A stretch of DNA of 64,000 bases from Desulfobacteraceae bacterium. Lineage in GTDB: Bacteria > Desulfobacterota > DSM-4660 > Desulfatiglandales > Desulfatiglandaceae. The notes under the pieces are model-generated. The model searched no databases, was not told where the DNA came from, and saw nothing but the letters and a program-made list of their open reading frames with translations. The stretch is from assembly GCA_020349865.1 (NCBI GenBank), contig CP070700.1:3212443-3276442 (forward strand), written 5' to 3'. The stretch's first letter is position 1, and every line of letters begins with the position of its first letter. Below, piece by piece: positions 1-9,580 of the stretch. A program made the position numbers and the translations under genes.

Positions 1-684
1 CAGTATCATATGAATATTGTGAAACCCCTTTCCAATTGCATTAATCAAAATATTTCCTAACCCAAAGACGTCCAGCCCGAATGGATTTTCGCTTGCTTCA
101 TAATCATAATCAAAGTCTATCCAAACATAGTTTCCGGTATCACGATCTACTATTATATGATCGTTTCTGATATCACCGTGCTTGAACCCATGGATGTGAA
201 GAAAGCGGATAGCTTCAAATGCCTTTACTAACTTTTTCAAAATATCTGGCAGTGCTTTTATAAAATAGGTCTCATAGCCCATGCTAAGCGAATCAATATA
301 AAGAAAAAAATTTGTACCTGGCACTATATCTAATATACGGATAATGTTGTCTTTTTCATCTCTACGCGCTGTTCCTTTCATGAAATAGGGATGATCACTG
401 ACGAGTTTCAAAATATCTGCTTCTTTTTTAGGATTTCTAAAGCATCTCACCATGACGTTGCCAAAATAGGTTTCAAAAGACTCGAGAAAAGAGAGCTTGA
501 GAATCTTCTTCTCCCCTGTGTCGGAATCAACCGCCCTCTTTACCCAAAACTTGGGATCCTCCATGCCAAATCGCCGTTCACGCTCATGCCCTGTTACAGT
601 ATAGCATTTTTCGTCGATTTGGATGATATCCCCATAATCTATGGAAAAAATTTCCGTAGTATCTGTGACAATACGCCCTTCCAC
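1..684 (-). CDS. Protein-kinase-like protein, 3' part beyond window edge
   Basis: The minus strand is open from a GTG at 684 to the window edge (228 codons, no stop). The start is chosen because GGAGG lies 11 nt upstream, inside the end of the preceding GAF gene, so the two genes are probably co-translated. A kinase-like catalytic loop HGDIRNDH is visible at about residue 168, followed by WIDFDYD where a DFG-type metal-binding motif would be. An N-lobe VKRAVDSDTGEKK stretch may carry the ATP-contacting lysine. This resembles small atypical Ser/Thr or small-molecule kinases. The substrate is unknown, and the C-terminus cannot be judged because it is cut off. Confidence 0.7.
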   Translation of the reverse strand, partial: MEGRIVTDTTEIFSIDYGDIIQIDEKCYTVTGHERERRFGMEDPKFWVKRAVDSDTGEKKILKLSFLESFETYFGNVMVRCFRNPKKEADILKLVSDHPYFMKGTARRDEKDNIIRILDIVPGTNFFLYIDSLSMGYETYFIKALPDILKKLVKAFEAIRFLHIHGFKHGDIRNDHIIVDRDTGNYVWIDFDYDYEASENPFGLDVFGLGNILINAIGKGFHNIHMIL

Positions 685-687
685 TGG

Positions 688-1254
688 CTATAGTCCCTCC
701 AGCATTCGGAGCGGGAGACTTCCCAGTGCAACCTTCACCTGATCAAGGAAGTTCCTTAGTCCATTGTTCTCGATAACTAATCCCAGAAGCCCACACAGTA
801 CACACAAAGAATCAATATCCTCTTCATGGTATACCCGGGGTTCCCCATGGTAGGTTCTTAATATGCCGATTACTGCTCCTCGACATTTGATAGGGATAGA
901 TAACATAGCAACTATTCCTTCCCTGGCCGCGGCCTTGGGATATTGAACCAGGGGGTCGTTCTGAATGTTCTCGATAAAAACAGGCTCCCCCGTGCAGACA
1001 GCACAGTACTTGTCTTTCACCATTACCGGTCCCTTGCGAATATATTCCTCACTGATGCCATAGCTTCCCACATGAAATAATTGATTTTCCCTCTCATCCA
1101 GGAGCATTATACTGCAACCCTTAGCCTTAAATGCCCGACTCGTACCTTCAGCAAGATGATTAATGAGTGTATTTAGATCTTCATATGTTGAAATAGCGTG
1201 GCTAATAGCTTTGAAGTGTTTAAGATAAAACCTTCTGTCAGTCTTTTGTGTCAT
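688..1254 (-). CDS. GAF domain sensor protein
   Basis: This 188-aa protein is a single GAF domain of roughly residues 20-165, with the typical SIMLLDERENQLFHVGSYG strand region and an MLSIPIKCRGAVIGILR core. There is no kinase, cyclase or HTH output domain and no signal peptide, so it is a stand-alone cytoplasmic ligand- or redox-sensing module. The cysteines in CAVCTG (about residues 83-87) could be redox-active or bind metal. Its stop lies 3 nt before the kinase-like gene start. The pair looks like a two-gene operon in which GAF sensing may control the kinase (inference). Confidence 0.8.
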   Translation of the reverse strand: MTQKTDRRFYLKHFKAISHAISTYEDLNTLINHLAEGTSRAFKAKGCSIMLLDERENQLFHVGSYGISEEYIRKGPVMVKDKYCAVCTGEPVFIENIQNDPLVQYPKAAAREGIVAMLSIPIKCRGAVIGILRTYHGEPRVYHEEDIDSLCVLCGLLGLVIENNGLRNFLDQVKVALGSLPLRMLEGL

Positions 1255-1328
1255 TGCTTGTTCTCCTTATTACCAATTTTTAAAACCGATCAAAGGGTGG
1301 TAGGGCTATGAGCTCTTTTCACTCTTCA

Positions 1329-2271
1329 TCAGCCTTCAAATTCACGACCACCTCCCCATTTTTCAAATAAGCGGATCAGCTCGGTCATGGTCTGATGAAG
1401 GGGGGCTAAAACCCCTTTGTGCTTTCCCATTGAATAGATAGCCCCATTAAGGGACTCTATCTCCGTCGGCCTGTTATTTAAAATATCCTGTACCATGGGT
1501 GAGAGGTTCTCTGCTGTTTTGCGGCAGACCTCCAGCAGCCAGTCGTAAAGGTCATCCAAAGGCAACTGAATAGCATGGACATGGGCCACAGGCTTTCCTT
1601 AAGGCGCTTGGACAGAACAATGGATTCCATCTTCTCAACCAGTTGACCGTTCTTAAGCCGGAGGATAGCAGTTATGGGATTTATGGCCGAATAGACCAAA
1701 CCCTTTGTCCAGATATGCCCAATTATATTTGCAGATACCTTGGTTTGGATGTCCGAGGCTTCAAAGGCATCCTTCACCCGTTCCACGCGATCGGTCATAT
1801 CACCTTGCAGTTCGCCGATCAGGGTTTGCCCCAATCCAGCATGTCTGACCTTTGATCCATGCAGAGAGGTTGCCCCATGGAATGTTACACCTCCAAGAAT
1901 GTTCTCTTTATCTACTATCTCGGCCATTGTCTTAATATTTCCGAGGCCCGTCTGAATAGTGAGAAGGGGAGAATGGCTGCGCACTAAATGGCCTACGCTT
2001 CTGGTAGCAGCTGCGGTAGTATACCCTTGATTGCCATGATAATAAGATCACAGGAGTCAATGGAACCGCCTTCGGGGATGGCCTGAGCCTGGACAGTCGG
2101 ATAGGCACTGCTTTTTGCGTCCCCGAGCTCCATAAACTCGATTCCCTTATTGTTGACTGCCTTTACGACTTCAGGGTCCTTTTCCACAAAGACCACTTCG
2201 TGGCCTTCCCTGCCCAGCATACCCCCGAAAAACCTTCCAATGGCACCTGCACCCACTATTACAATTTCCAT
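1329..2271 (-). pseudogene. panE: Decayed 2-dehydropantoate 2-reductase (ApbA/PanE family)
   Basis: Three consecutive minus-strand segments in three different frames rebuild one ketopantoate-reductase-like protein. The first, 2271-1993, holds the N-terminal Rossmann motif GAGAIGRFFGGMLGREG and ends at a TAG. The second, about 1984-1600, holds the central region with GHIWTKGLVYSAINPITA, the family's K-x3-N-x2-N-type region. The third, 1589-1329, holds the C-terminal helices. At least two frame disruptions, near 1990 and 1595, are needed. An intact enzyme (about 300 aa) would reduce ketopantoate with NADPH for CoA synthesis, or a related 2-oxo acid. No fragment is likely to be active alone. An assembly error is possible, but two independent lesions favour real decay. 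Confidence 0.8.
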
Positions 2272-2616
2272 TCATTTCCCTTCCATGGCTCAGCTTATAA
2301 CATGATTAAAATATTACCATAAAAGTTGGGGTTCAACAAGAACATCAGGGGTGGCCAGCAATTCTAAATAGAAGCTCATTGCCATAAGCTCCCAAAACCG
2401 GATCAAGACATAAAAAACATAATTAAACCCGGCCTACAACTGCCAAGCCCAACATCCTATAAATGTCGGTAATTGGAAAAAAGTTGTATTAGTTTCGTGT
2501 CTTTAAATTTTTCGTCATTGAAATGGTGAAATGTTTTTTGTATACGAGGGCCAAATACATTAAGGTGGGGAATGTGATCCAAAATTCCTAAAGGAAGAAC
2601 AAGAAGGAGAAAAGAT
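2272..2616. other. Intergenic region upstream of the molybdoenzyme operon
   Basis: No open frame here is supported. The stretch separates the diverging panE remnant from the molybdoenzyme operon and must carry its promoter, but I see no convincing -24/-12 or -35/-10 pair. Only the ribosome-binding site AAGGAG just before 2617 is clear. Confidence 0.5.
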
Positions 2617-4701
2617 ATGGAAAAAGAAGTATACAACATCTGTTTTATGTGCTCAGCCCGTTGTCCTATAAAAGTCACAACGGAAAATGGGCAGGTAAAA
2701 TTCATAGAAGGCAATCCTTATGTGTCTGGGATTGAAGGCAGTCTATGCCCCCGGGGTTCAGCTGGAATCGCACTATTGTATGACCATGAACGTGTGCGAT
2801 CCCCTTTGATCAGAAGCGGTCCGCGCGGATCCGGTGAGTGGAAAAAGGTGACCTGGGATGAAGCCCTTGATTATGTGGCGGAAAAGTTGAAGTCGATCAT
2901 TGATAAGCATGGAGGTCACAGCGTGGTCTTGGGAGAGCATACACAACTCAGCACTCATGCGAGCAAGACATTCTTAAAGGCCATTAATTCTCCTAACCAT
3001 TTTACCCACGATGCTATATGCAAAGGTTCAGTAAATACTGCCTGCAGGTCCCTTTTTGGCTACCCTGACACCGGTATGGGAATGGACTATGCAAACGCCA
3101 AACACATCGTCTTGTACGGCCGAAATATTTTTGAGGCCATTGAGGTAAAAGTCGTAAAAAATATAATGAAGGCTTTGGAAAAGGGTGCTGAGATGACCTA
3201 TATCGATCCTAGAGTATCAATAACTGCCACCAAGGCCAACCGATACTGGATGATCCGCCCGGGCACCGATATTGCGCTCAACTATGCCCTTATTCATGTG
3301 ATACTCAAAGAAAACTTATACAACGCCGAATATGTAGACAGATGGGTCCTAGGGCTGGCTGAGCTTCAAGATTTTGTTCATCCTTATACACCGGAATGGG
3401 CTGAAAAGGAAACAGGCATTCCTGCCGGAGAGATCGTAGACCTTGCCCGGAGGATAAGCAGGGACAAGCCTTCGGTTATCTTTCATTTCGGATATCGAGG
3501 CGCGAGCCATACCAATGAGATATACTTTCGCCGTTCCATCATGATACTGAATTCCTTGATGGGCAGCGTGGAGGCTAAGGGCGGCTTCTTTTTTAAAAAA
3601 GGTCCCGGTGAGGTAGGCGGAAAACCTGCAAGAAAACTTACTGACCAGAAATTTCCCAAGATCAAGGTGCCTCGATTCGACAAGGTGGGAACTCCTGACT
3701 TTCCATTGCCAGATCCTAATCACGGAGTAGGTCAGATGTTGCCCTTCGCTATTCTGAACGAAGACCCCTATCCCATAAAGGCACTCATTGCCTATCGTTT
3801 TGATCCCATCATGTCCATTCCAGATACTAACCAGAACAAAAAGGCTCTGGACAAGCTGGATTTCATTGTGACCATTGAAATCAATCCCAGTGACATCGCA
3901 TGGTATTCGGATGTAATTTTGCCGGAGTCCACCTATCTTGAACGAACAGATTCTATACAACAGGCCAATGGGCTCAAGCCACAAATGTTTCTCAGGAGAC
4001 AGGCGGTCGCTCCACGCTATGATACTCGTGATGGCGCAATGATCTTTAAACAGCTCGCTGATCGCATCGGCATAGGCAAGTATTTTCCTTATGAAAACAT
4101 TGAAGACCTGGTGCGCTGGCAACTCGAAGGGACAGGCTTTTCATTGGAAGACTTCGATGCCAAGGGATTTGTGGCGTATGGGAAAAAACAGATTTTCTGG
4201 GATCGAAAAGACGGGATCAAGTTTAAGACCCCGTCTGGGAAAATCGAATTTAAATCTTCTCTCCTGGAAAATGCCGGTTTCGAGTCGTTTCCTGCCTACG
4301 AACCAGCGCCAGTGCCTTCAAAAGGCCAGTTCCGGCTTGTGGTCGGGCGAAATGCCCTCCACACTCATATCTCCACACAGAATAATCCTTATTTAAATGA
4401 GCTATCATCAGAGAATATTCTCTGGATCAATTCAGAAAAGGCAGTAGATCTGGATATAAGTGACGGTGATTTAGTGGATATATCTTCTAAGGTTGGTTCC
4501 GGCAAAATCAAGGCATTTGTAACCGATCTCATTCACCCGGAGGCTGTTTTCATCCTCCACGGTTTCGGTCATGAGGCTAAATCGGCTACCCGCTCATACA
4601 ATATGGGCGTATCAGACGCTTTGCTGCAAAAGAACATCTCGGATATGATCGGTGGAAGTCCGGCACTTCACGATACTTTTGTAACCGTAAAACAAGCGTG
4701 A
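2617..4701 (+). CDS. Molybdopterin oxidoreductase catalytic subunit, PsrA/PhsA-like, cytoplasmic
   Basis: This 694-aa protein belongs to the DMSO reductase family. The N-terminal 4Fe-4S domain has CFMCSARC (residues 9-16) and SLCPRG (Cys44). Cys135 in HDAICKGSVN is the likely molybdenum ligand. The C-terminal molybdopterin-dinucleotide domain is recognisable (RLVVGRNALHTH, about residue 572). There is no Tat signal and no membrane subunit gene nearby, unlike exported polysulfide or thiosulfate reductases. Downstream genes encode a four-cluster ferredoxin, a 2Fe-2S/4Fe-4S protein and a GltD-like flavoprotein, suggesting a soluble NAD(P)-linked enzyme. Substrate is unknown: formate, sulfur compounds or another oxyanion all remain possible. 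The start has an AAGGAG site 7 nt upstream. Confidence 0.85.
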   Translation: MEKEVYNICFMCSARCPIKVTTENGQVKFIEGNPYVSGIEGSLCPRGSAGIALLYDHERVRSPLIRSGPRGSGEWKKVTWDEALDYVAEKLKSIIDKHGGHSVVLGEHTQLSTHASKTFLKAINSPNHFTHDAICKGSVNTACRSLFGYPDTGMGMDYANAKHIVLYGRNIFEAIEVKVVKNIMKALEKGAEMTYIDPRVSITATKANRYWMIRPGTDIALNYALIHVILKENLYNAEYVDRWVLGLAELQDFVHPYTPEWAEKETGIPAGEIVDLARRISRDKPSVIFHFGYRGASHTNEIYFRRSIMILNSLMGSVEAKGGFFFKKGPGEVGGKPARKLTDQKFPKIKVPRFDKVGTPDFPLPDPNHGVGQMLPFAILNEDPYPIKALIAYRFDPIMSIPDTNQNKKALDKLDFIVTIEINPSDIAWYSDVILPESTYLERTDSIQQANGLKPQMFLRRQAVAPRYDTRDGAMIFKQLADRIGIGKYFPYENIEDLVRWQLEGTGFSLEDFDAKGFVAYGKKQIFWDRKDGIKFKTPSGKIEFKSSLLENAGFESFPAYEPAPVPSKGQFRLVVGRNALHTHISTQNNPYLNELSSENILWINSEKAVDLDISDGDLVDISSKVGSGKIKAFVTDLIHPEAVFILHGFGHEAKSATRSYNMGVSDALLQKNISDMIGGSPALHDTFVTVKQA

Positions 4702-4814
4702 GCAATTGATTACTGAAGATTTCCGATTGACGAATAAAAAATAAATCAAGAATTCCCAAATAATCAATCTTAAGTAATCAGTAGTCAATCTTCAAACATT
4801 AATGGAGGAGAAAA

Positions 4815-5336
4815 ATGAGTAAATATTTTATGTTGCAGGACCAGCAGAGATGTATCGGTTGTCACTCGTGCGAAATTGCCTGCAAGAGTTACAAATCCTT
4901 ACCCCCAGAAACGAGACCCTGCCAGATAATCACAGTTGGTCCCAAATTCTTTGATGGCAGGCCACGGGCATCCTATATCTTTATGCCCTGTTTTCACTGT
5001 GAAAATCCCTGGTGTGTTGCTGCTTGCCCGACAGGGTCTATGCAGAGGAGACCTAAGGATGGGATTGTCTTTGTGGATCACGAACTTTGTGTGGGTTGTA
5101 AAACATGCATTTCCGCATGTCCCTGGGGTGCACCACAATGGAATCCGGACATAGGCAAAGTGGTAAAATGTGATTATTGTATGGATCGTATTGATAAAGG
5201 CCTTAAACCGACATGCGTTACGATCTGCACCTCTCACTGCCTTGATTTTAACGTAACAGAAAAGATGTCGCTGGTTAAGCGGGAGCGTTATGCCCAAGCC
5301 ATGGCATCCACCAAGGGTGCCGCAATGTTAGAATAA
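4815..5336 (+). CDS. Four-cluster 4Fe-4S electron-transfer subunit (PsrB/DmsB-like)
   Basis: This 173-aa protein has sixteen cysteines arranged as in DMSO-reductase-family beta subunits: CIGCHSCEIAC, CFHCENPWCVAACP, CVGCKTCISACP and CDYCMDRIDKG followed by CVTIC. It should carry four 4Fe-4S clusters and pass electrons between the molybdenum subunit at 2617 and the downstream diaphorase-like proteins. No signal peptide or C-terminal membrane anchor is seen, consistent with a cytoplasmic complex. GGAGG precedes the ATG. The 113-bp gap after the catalytic gene is rich in repeats of GATT/AATC type but shows no clear terminator, so co-transcription is likely. Confidence 0.88.
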   Translation: MSKYFMLQDQQRCIGCHSCEIACKSYKSLPPETRPCQIITVGPKFFDGRPRASYIFMPCFHCENPWCVAACPTGSMQRRPKDGIVFVDHELCVGCKTCISACPWGAPQWNPDIGKVVKCDYCMDRIDKGLKPTCVTICTSHCLDFNVTEKMSLVKRERYAQAMASTKGAAMLE

Positions 5337-5594
5337 TCGACAGGATCCTTGAGACTGGCCCGCGAGAAGAACACAGGGACTTCGTCCCAAATGGAGTATT
5401 GTAGTATTGGAATTCTTCATGAAGTTATTACCACTTTTATTTCCTTCCCGAAGTGGAAACAAAATACATATCTCCAGTTTCCTGCTCCAAAATGCTGGTT
5501 AAGGGCTTTCAAGGAGTCCTTCCGAAATACTTGAAATGCTTACCACAGATTCCCAGAAGTTCTAAGCCCTAAATCCCTGGATGGAGACACTGCT

Positions 5595-6406
5595 ATGGGC
5601 AATATTGTTAAGATAAAAATTAATGGAAAGGAACATGAAGTAGATGAAGGCAAGAGACTCCTTTTGATATTAGAGGAGAAAGGGATTAGGGTTCCGCATC
5701 TCTGTTTTCATCATGCCCTTGTGCCCGGTGCATCATGTAAACTTTGTGTTGTTGAAATAAAGGAGAAGGATAAGCCCCCCACACCAGGCTGTCATGTGAG
5801 GTAAAAGCCAAGGAAGGATTGGAAATAACAACTGACAGTGCGATGGTACATCAGTTAAGGAACGTTGCGATTGGAAATCTCTTAAAATTGGCTCCCCGTG
5901 CTGAAGTTATCGATCAGATTGGTGAAGAATTCGGGCTCACAACAGGTGCAAAACCCGATGGTTGTATTCGCTGTTGTCTGTGTATAAGGGTCTGTAAAGA
6001 TATTATAGGTGCAAGGGCGCTGAGGATGGTCAAAAGGGAAGGAATGAAATATGTGGTTCCTTCAGAAGAAGGTTCCTGTATAGGGTGCGGAACCTGTACC
6101 AGCATATGCCCGACCGGGGCTATCGTGTTTGAGGATAAGGGAAATGTAAGAACCATATTGATCAGGGAGGAGGTTATCGGAAGACATTCACTCGAGAGAT
6201 GCGAGATGTGTGGAAGGTATTGTACAACTGCTAAGTTTCTAAAACATGTCGAACAAGCTGAAGGATCTCAACCGGATGTAAAAGAACATCATAAGCTTTG
6301 CCCCATCTGTGCCAAACTGTATTCAGTAAAAGATCGGAGGCTGCTTGCCACACACCTTCAAAAGACCTATGCTAGCAAACCTGTAGAGAAAATAACCCCG
6401 CCTTGA
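5595..6406 (+). CDS. 2Fe-2S/4Fe-4S electron-transfer protein (HoxU/NuoG-N-like), frameshifted
   Basis: Two frames form one protein of about 270 aa. The first (5595-5804) has the plant-type 2Fe-2S start: HLCFHHALVPGASCKLC. It ends early, just after a run of six C at 5775-5780. One extra C in that run would join it to the second frame as RLSCEVKAKEGLEITTDS, restoring the fourth cluster ligand. The second part has two 4Fe-4S motifs (CIRCCLCIRVC, CIGCGTCTSICP) and a C-terminal CEMCGRYC...CPICA module. Proteins of this build link NAD(P)H flavin subunits to molybdenum or hydrogenase subunits. A homopolymer sequencing error is the simplest explanation; a true frameshift mutation or programmed slippage is possible. 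Confidence 0.8.
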
Positions 6407-6530
6407 ATGGGGATTTTGTAAGGGTATCCGATTACTGTATAGGGTTTAGTTCCTGTGACTAAGTCTGCCCAACCGGTGTAATTAAATGGGTGGCTCCATG
6501 GCATTGATAAAGTAAAAGAGGGGGAAGAAA

Positions 6531-8672
6531 ATGACTGATATGTGCCCCGTCAACAATACCATCATTATGTTAAACGAAATTGTCAAGTCCGGACAATTAA
6601 AGATCCCTAAAAGCAGGGGCATTGCAGAAGAGATTCTGGATCTCTTGAATGATATCTCATGGGGCAGAGCAGGTGATGAACATATTCCGGCCATCAGATC
6701 TCTTTCTCATGAATTAAGAGATAAAGACCTGGACGAATCTTCAGTTGAAACAGGAAATCTGGTCAGCTCAGTGTTGACTGACCATCTCGAATCCCTCAAT
6801 AGCCATATCGAGACTCATAACTGCCCCACCGGCGATTGTTTTAAATTAGCACCTGCCCCCTGCCAGATGGCATGTCCCGCAGGCATAGACGTCCCAACCT
6901 ATGTTTCCCTAATAGGCTTAGGACACGACTCAGAGGCTATAGATATCATACGAAAGGACAATCCCTTTCCATGGGTCTGCGGGCTTGTCTGCACCCGGCC
7001 CTGTGAATTCATGTGCGTAAGGGGAAGGATTGATGCCCCCATTTCTATAAAAACTCTCAAGGCTTTTGCTGCTGAAAGGGCCCTTACAGATAGGCATTAC
7101 AAAAATCCCCCAAAGGAACCGGATAAAAACAAAAAGGTTTGTATAATAGGGGCAGGCCCTGGAGGATTGACCGCTGCCTATTATTTAGCCCTTAAAGGAT
7201 ATGGGGTTACGGTAATAGAGGCTCTGCCCATGGCCGGCGGAATGATGATGGTTGGGATACCGAGGTATCGACTTCCCAGGGAGATCATTGACCGGGAAGT
7301 GGCCATGATCGAGGAATTAGGCGTTGAATTTCGTTTTAATACCAGCTTCGGCAGGGACATTAAACTTGAGCACTTAAGAGATGAAGGATTTGAAGCCTTC
7401 TTGTTTGCTATTGGTGCTCATAACTCATTCAAGATGGGCATTCCCGGTGAAGATGATTATCCTCGGGTGACAGATGCCTTAGTTTTACTTACACAGGTTG
7501 CTTTAGGTGAGAGACACATGCCAGGGAAAAAGGTCGCCATTATAGGGGGTGGAAATGTGGCCATAGATGCAGCCCGTACCTGTATACGCTTGGGCTGTGA
7601 GGAGGTGACCATAGTATATCGCAGGAGGCGCCAGGAGATGCCTGCGGATGAAGAAGAAGTAGAGCAGGCAGAGGAAGAAGGTGTGATGTTTTCCTGCCTG
7701 GCCATTCCGGTAGAGATCAAGGGTGCTGATGGAAAGGTCACATCTCTCCATTGCCTAAGGGCTGAGATGGGTTCCACGGATGAAAGTGGTAGAAGACGTC
7801 CCATGCCCGTAGAAGGGAGTGACCATTTTATTGATGTGGATGCGGTCATTTCTGCAATCGGTCAGAGAGTTGATCATGAATGCATGAGTTCTTTAACCGA
7901 TCTTGAATGGACAAGACGAAATACGATTGCCGTGGATAGAGCCTGTATGGAAACATCCGTGGAAGGCGTCTTTTCAGCTGGAGATGCTGTTTTGGGTCCT
8001 GCTACAATTGTTGAAGCCATTGGCGGAGGTAAGAGGGCCGCGTATTCCATAGACCGCTACCTATCGGGCATCCCCCAGCCAAAGACGCCTCCTGTTCCTG
8101 TTAGGAGGGCTCGAACTGATTGGTTAGAGGTCCCTGCCACCACTAAGATGATCCTGAAAAGACCGGAAATGCCTTTACTGAATGTTGATAGAAGGCGAAT
8201 CACTTTCCAACAGGTGGAGTTGGGTTATTCGGAGAATATGGCAAGGGAGGAGGCCCTCAGATGCCTTCGCTGTGATATTTGCCGGCGCTGTGGAGACTGT
8301 GTCCAGGTGTGCCACCACAAGATGGGCATTGATGCATTGCAAATGGGTTATCTTGATTTTGATCACCCGGTTAAGACAGATTTCAGGCTTACTCAAGAGA
8401 GATGTATTGCGTGCGGTGCATGTGCTGAAAATTGCCCCAATGAAGCCATGAGAATAGAAGATATGGATAATGAAAGAGTCCTATCTCTTTGCGGGACTAT
8501 ATTAAATCGCCAAAAGCTGGTACGTTGTGAAAGCTGTGGTACTGTATTGGGGCCTGCCAAGTACCTTGATTATATCAAAAAAAAGATCGGGGGTATACCC
8601 GAGGTCATCTCTGATCATGTGGTTTGTGAGGCATGTAAAAGGACAGCAAAAGCCAAACAAGTCGCTTACTAA
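6531..8672 (+). CDS. GltD/NfnB-like NAD(P)H:FAD oxidoreductase with extra Fe-S domains
   Basis: This 713-aa protein has several parts. A non-conserved N-terminal 90 residues is followed by the GltD-type Fe-S domain (CQMACPAGIDVPTY, CGLVCTRPCEFMC). Next comes the FAD site GAGPGGLTAAYY at about 207 and the NAD(P) site GGGNVAIDAAR at about 340. Two more 4Fe-4S motifs follow at the C-terminus (CRRCGDCVQVC, CIACGACAENCP), then a CESCG...CEACK module. The last module also ends the preceding protein, suggesting a shared docking or metal site. Its role is probably transfer of electrons between NAD(P)H and the molybdoenzyme, possibly with bifurcation (inference). A GGGGG-rich ribosome-binding site precedes the ATG. 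Confidence 0.87.
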   Translation: MTDMCPVNNTIIMLNEIVKSGQLKIPKSRGIAEEILDLLNDISWGRAGDEHIPAIRSLSHELRDKDLDESSVETGNLVSSVLTDHLESLNSHIETHNCPTGDCFKLAPAPCQMACPAGIDVPTYVSLIGLGHDSEAIDIIRKDNPFPWVCGLVCTRPCEFMCVRGRIDAPISIKTLKAFAAERALTDRHYKNPPKEPDKNKKVCIIGAGPGGLTAAYYLALKGYGVTVIEALPMAGGMMMVGIPRYRLPREIIDREVAMIEELGVEFRFNTSFGRDIKLEHLRDEGFEAFLFAIGAHNSFKMGIPGEDDYPRVTDALVLLTQVALGERHMPGKKVAIIGGGNVAIDAARTCIRLGCEEVTIVYRRRRQEMPADEEEVEQAEEEGVMFSCLAIPVEIKGADGKVTSLHCLRAEMGSTDESGRRRPMPVEGSDHFIDVDAVISAIGQRVDHECMSSLTDLEWTRRNTIAVDRACMETSVEGVFSAGDAVLGPATIVEAIGGGKRAAYSIDRYLSGIPQPKTPPVPVRRARTDWLEVPATTKMILKRPEMPLLNVDRRRITFQQVELGYSENMAREEALRCLRCDICRRCGDCVQVCHHKMGIDALQMGYLDFDHPVKTDFRLTQERCIACGACAENCPNEAMRIEDMDNERVLSLCGTILNRQKLVRCESCGTVLGPAKYLDYIKKKIGGIPEVISDHVVCEACKRTAKAKQVAY

Positions 8673-8787
8673 GAGATTGCTTTGCTATTTCTCCCAATGA
8701 CAGAATTGTGAGTGCCTTTCAAATTACCTTATGTATTTGAGCATAACAAATAATTTAACACTTTAGCGTTTAAAAAAATCGTGGATT

Positions 8788-9015
8788 GTAGGGCCATGGG
8801 GATCTCTTTTTCAAAAGCCGCATCACAAATCATACGAAGCTCGTGGCACGCCCCCTGGGCCTTGAACAGGGGTGGGGAGCAGGCAGAGAAGGCGACCTCT
8901 TTTAGGAAGATTTCCGTCTGGGGCTGTCCTATGCTGAATTTCAGGGCCGATCTGACGTTCTATGTAATGAGGCCAGCTTATGCGGCTTTTGAAAAAAAGA
9001 TCCCCATGGCCCTAC
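8788..9015. repeat. 228-bp element with 36-bp near-perfect terminal inverted repeats
   Basis: Positions 8788-8823 and 8980-9015 are inverted repeats matching at 35 of 36 bases (one C/T difference in the T-run). Both ends begin GTAGGGCCATGGGGATC. The 156-bp interior has no inverted symmetry and no recognisable gene. No clear target-site duplication is visible. The layout fits a non-autonomous MITE-like element or a deletion derivative of a transposon. Single-stranded or transcribed, it would fold into a long hairpin. The interval between the operon ending at 8672 and the gene at 9095 holds nothing else that I can support. Confidence 0.75.
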
Positions 9016-9094
9016 CTGTATTATTTTCAAAGCACTAAAATGTAACCAAATAATAAATAATGAACAATATATATGGGCAAAATGGAGATATGAA

Positions 9095-9310
9095 ATGGTT
9101 GTTTTTCGCAAAGGGCAAAAGGTTGAAATATTCAGGAAATCACAGGACGAGGCATGGCAGAGCTACATGGATGAATATGTGGGTCTACATGGAATCATAA
9201 CCGATCCGGATACCACAATCAATGATCCAGATGCTCTTGTAAGGGTAAGCCTCGATGAAAAAGGAACCCACCGCTTTCCCCAGGACTGTCTTCGGCTATT
9301 AGAAGGATAG
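9095..9310 (+). CDS. Small SH3-barrel-like hypothetical protein
   Basis: This 71-aa protein has alternating strand-like segments, such as FRKGQKVEIFRK, YVGLHGIITDPDTT and ALVRVSLDEKGTHRFPQDCLRLLE. The pattern is typical of a small SH3-like or KOW-like beta barrel. A GGAGAT site lies 7 nt before the ATG. It is acidic and has no signal peptide. Function is not known to me. It stands alone between the inverted-repeat element and the aminotransferase, so context gives no firm clue. Confidence 0.55.
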   Translation: MVVFRKGQKVEIFRKSQDEAWQSYMDEYVGLHGIITDPDTTINDPDALVRVSLDEKGTHRFPQDCLRLLEG

Positions 9311-9580
9311 AGCAGGATCTAATCCTCTAACTCTGCCTTTAAATTATCACGTAAGGCTCAAAGGCAAATTTGTGTTTAGTTTCTTCTTTGGACGACATTG
9401 GGAACTTTTTTTGGCAAGACCCCCTCTTTCTTCTTGTTTTTGGCCACCAAAAAAAGAATCTGTCATAATGATAGACGATGTTACATATCTGAATGATCCC
9501 TCTGATTTTCGAGAATATATGCTATACAAAGGAAAAGAACGTATGTTGTATCAATGAAAGTAGAATACAAGGAGAAACAG

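Noticed and set aside
2617..4701. Arsenate or formate as the definite substrate of the molybdoenzyme
   Set aside because: No Tat signal, no ArrA- or FdhA-specific residue I can rely on; substrate left open.
8781..9038. 85-codon open frame spanning the inverted-repeat element
   Set aside because: It runs through both terminal repeats, has no ribosome-binding site and no recognisable domain; it is explained by the element itself.
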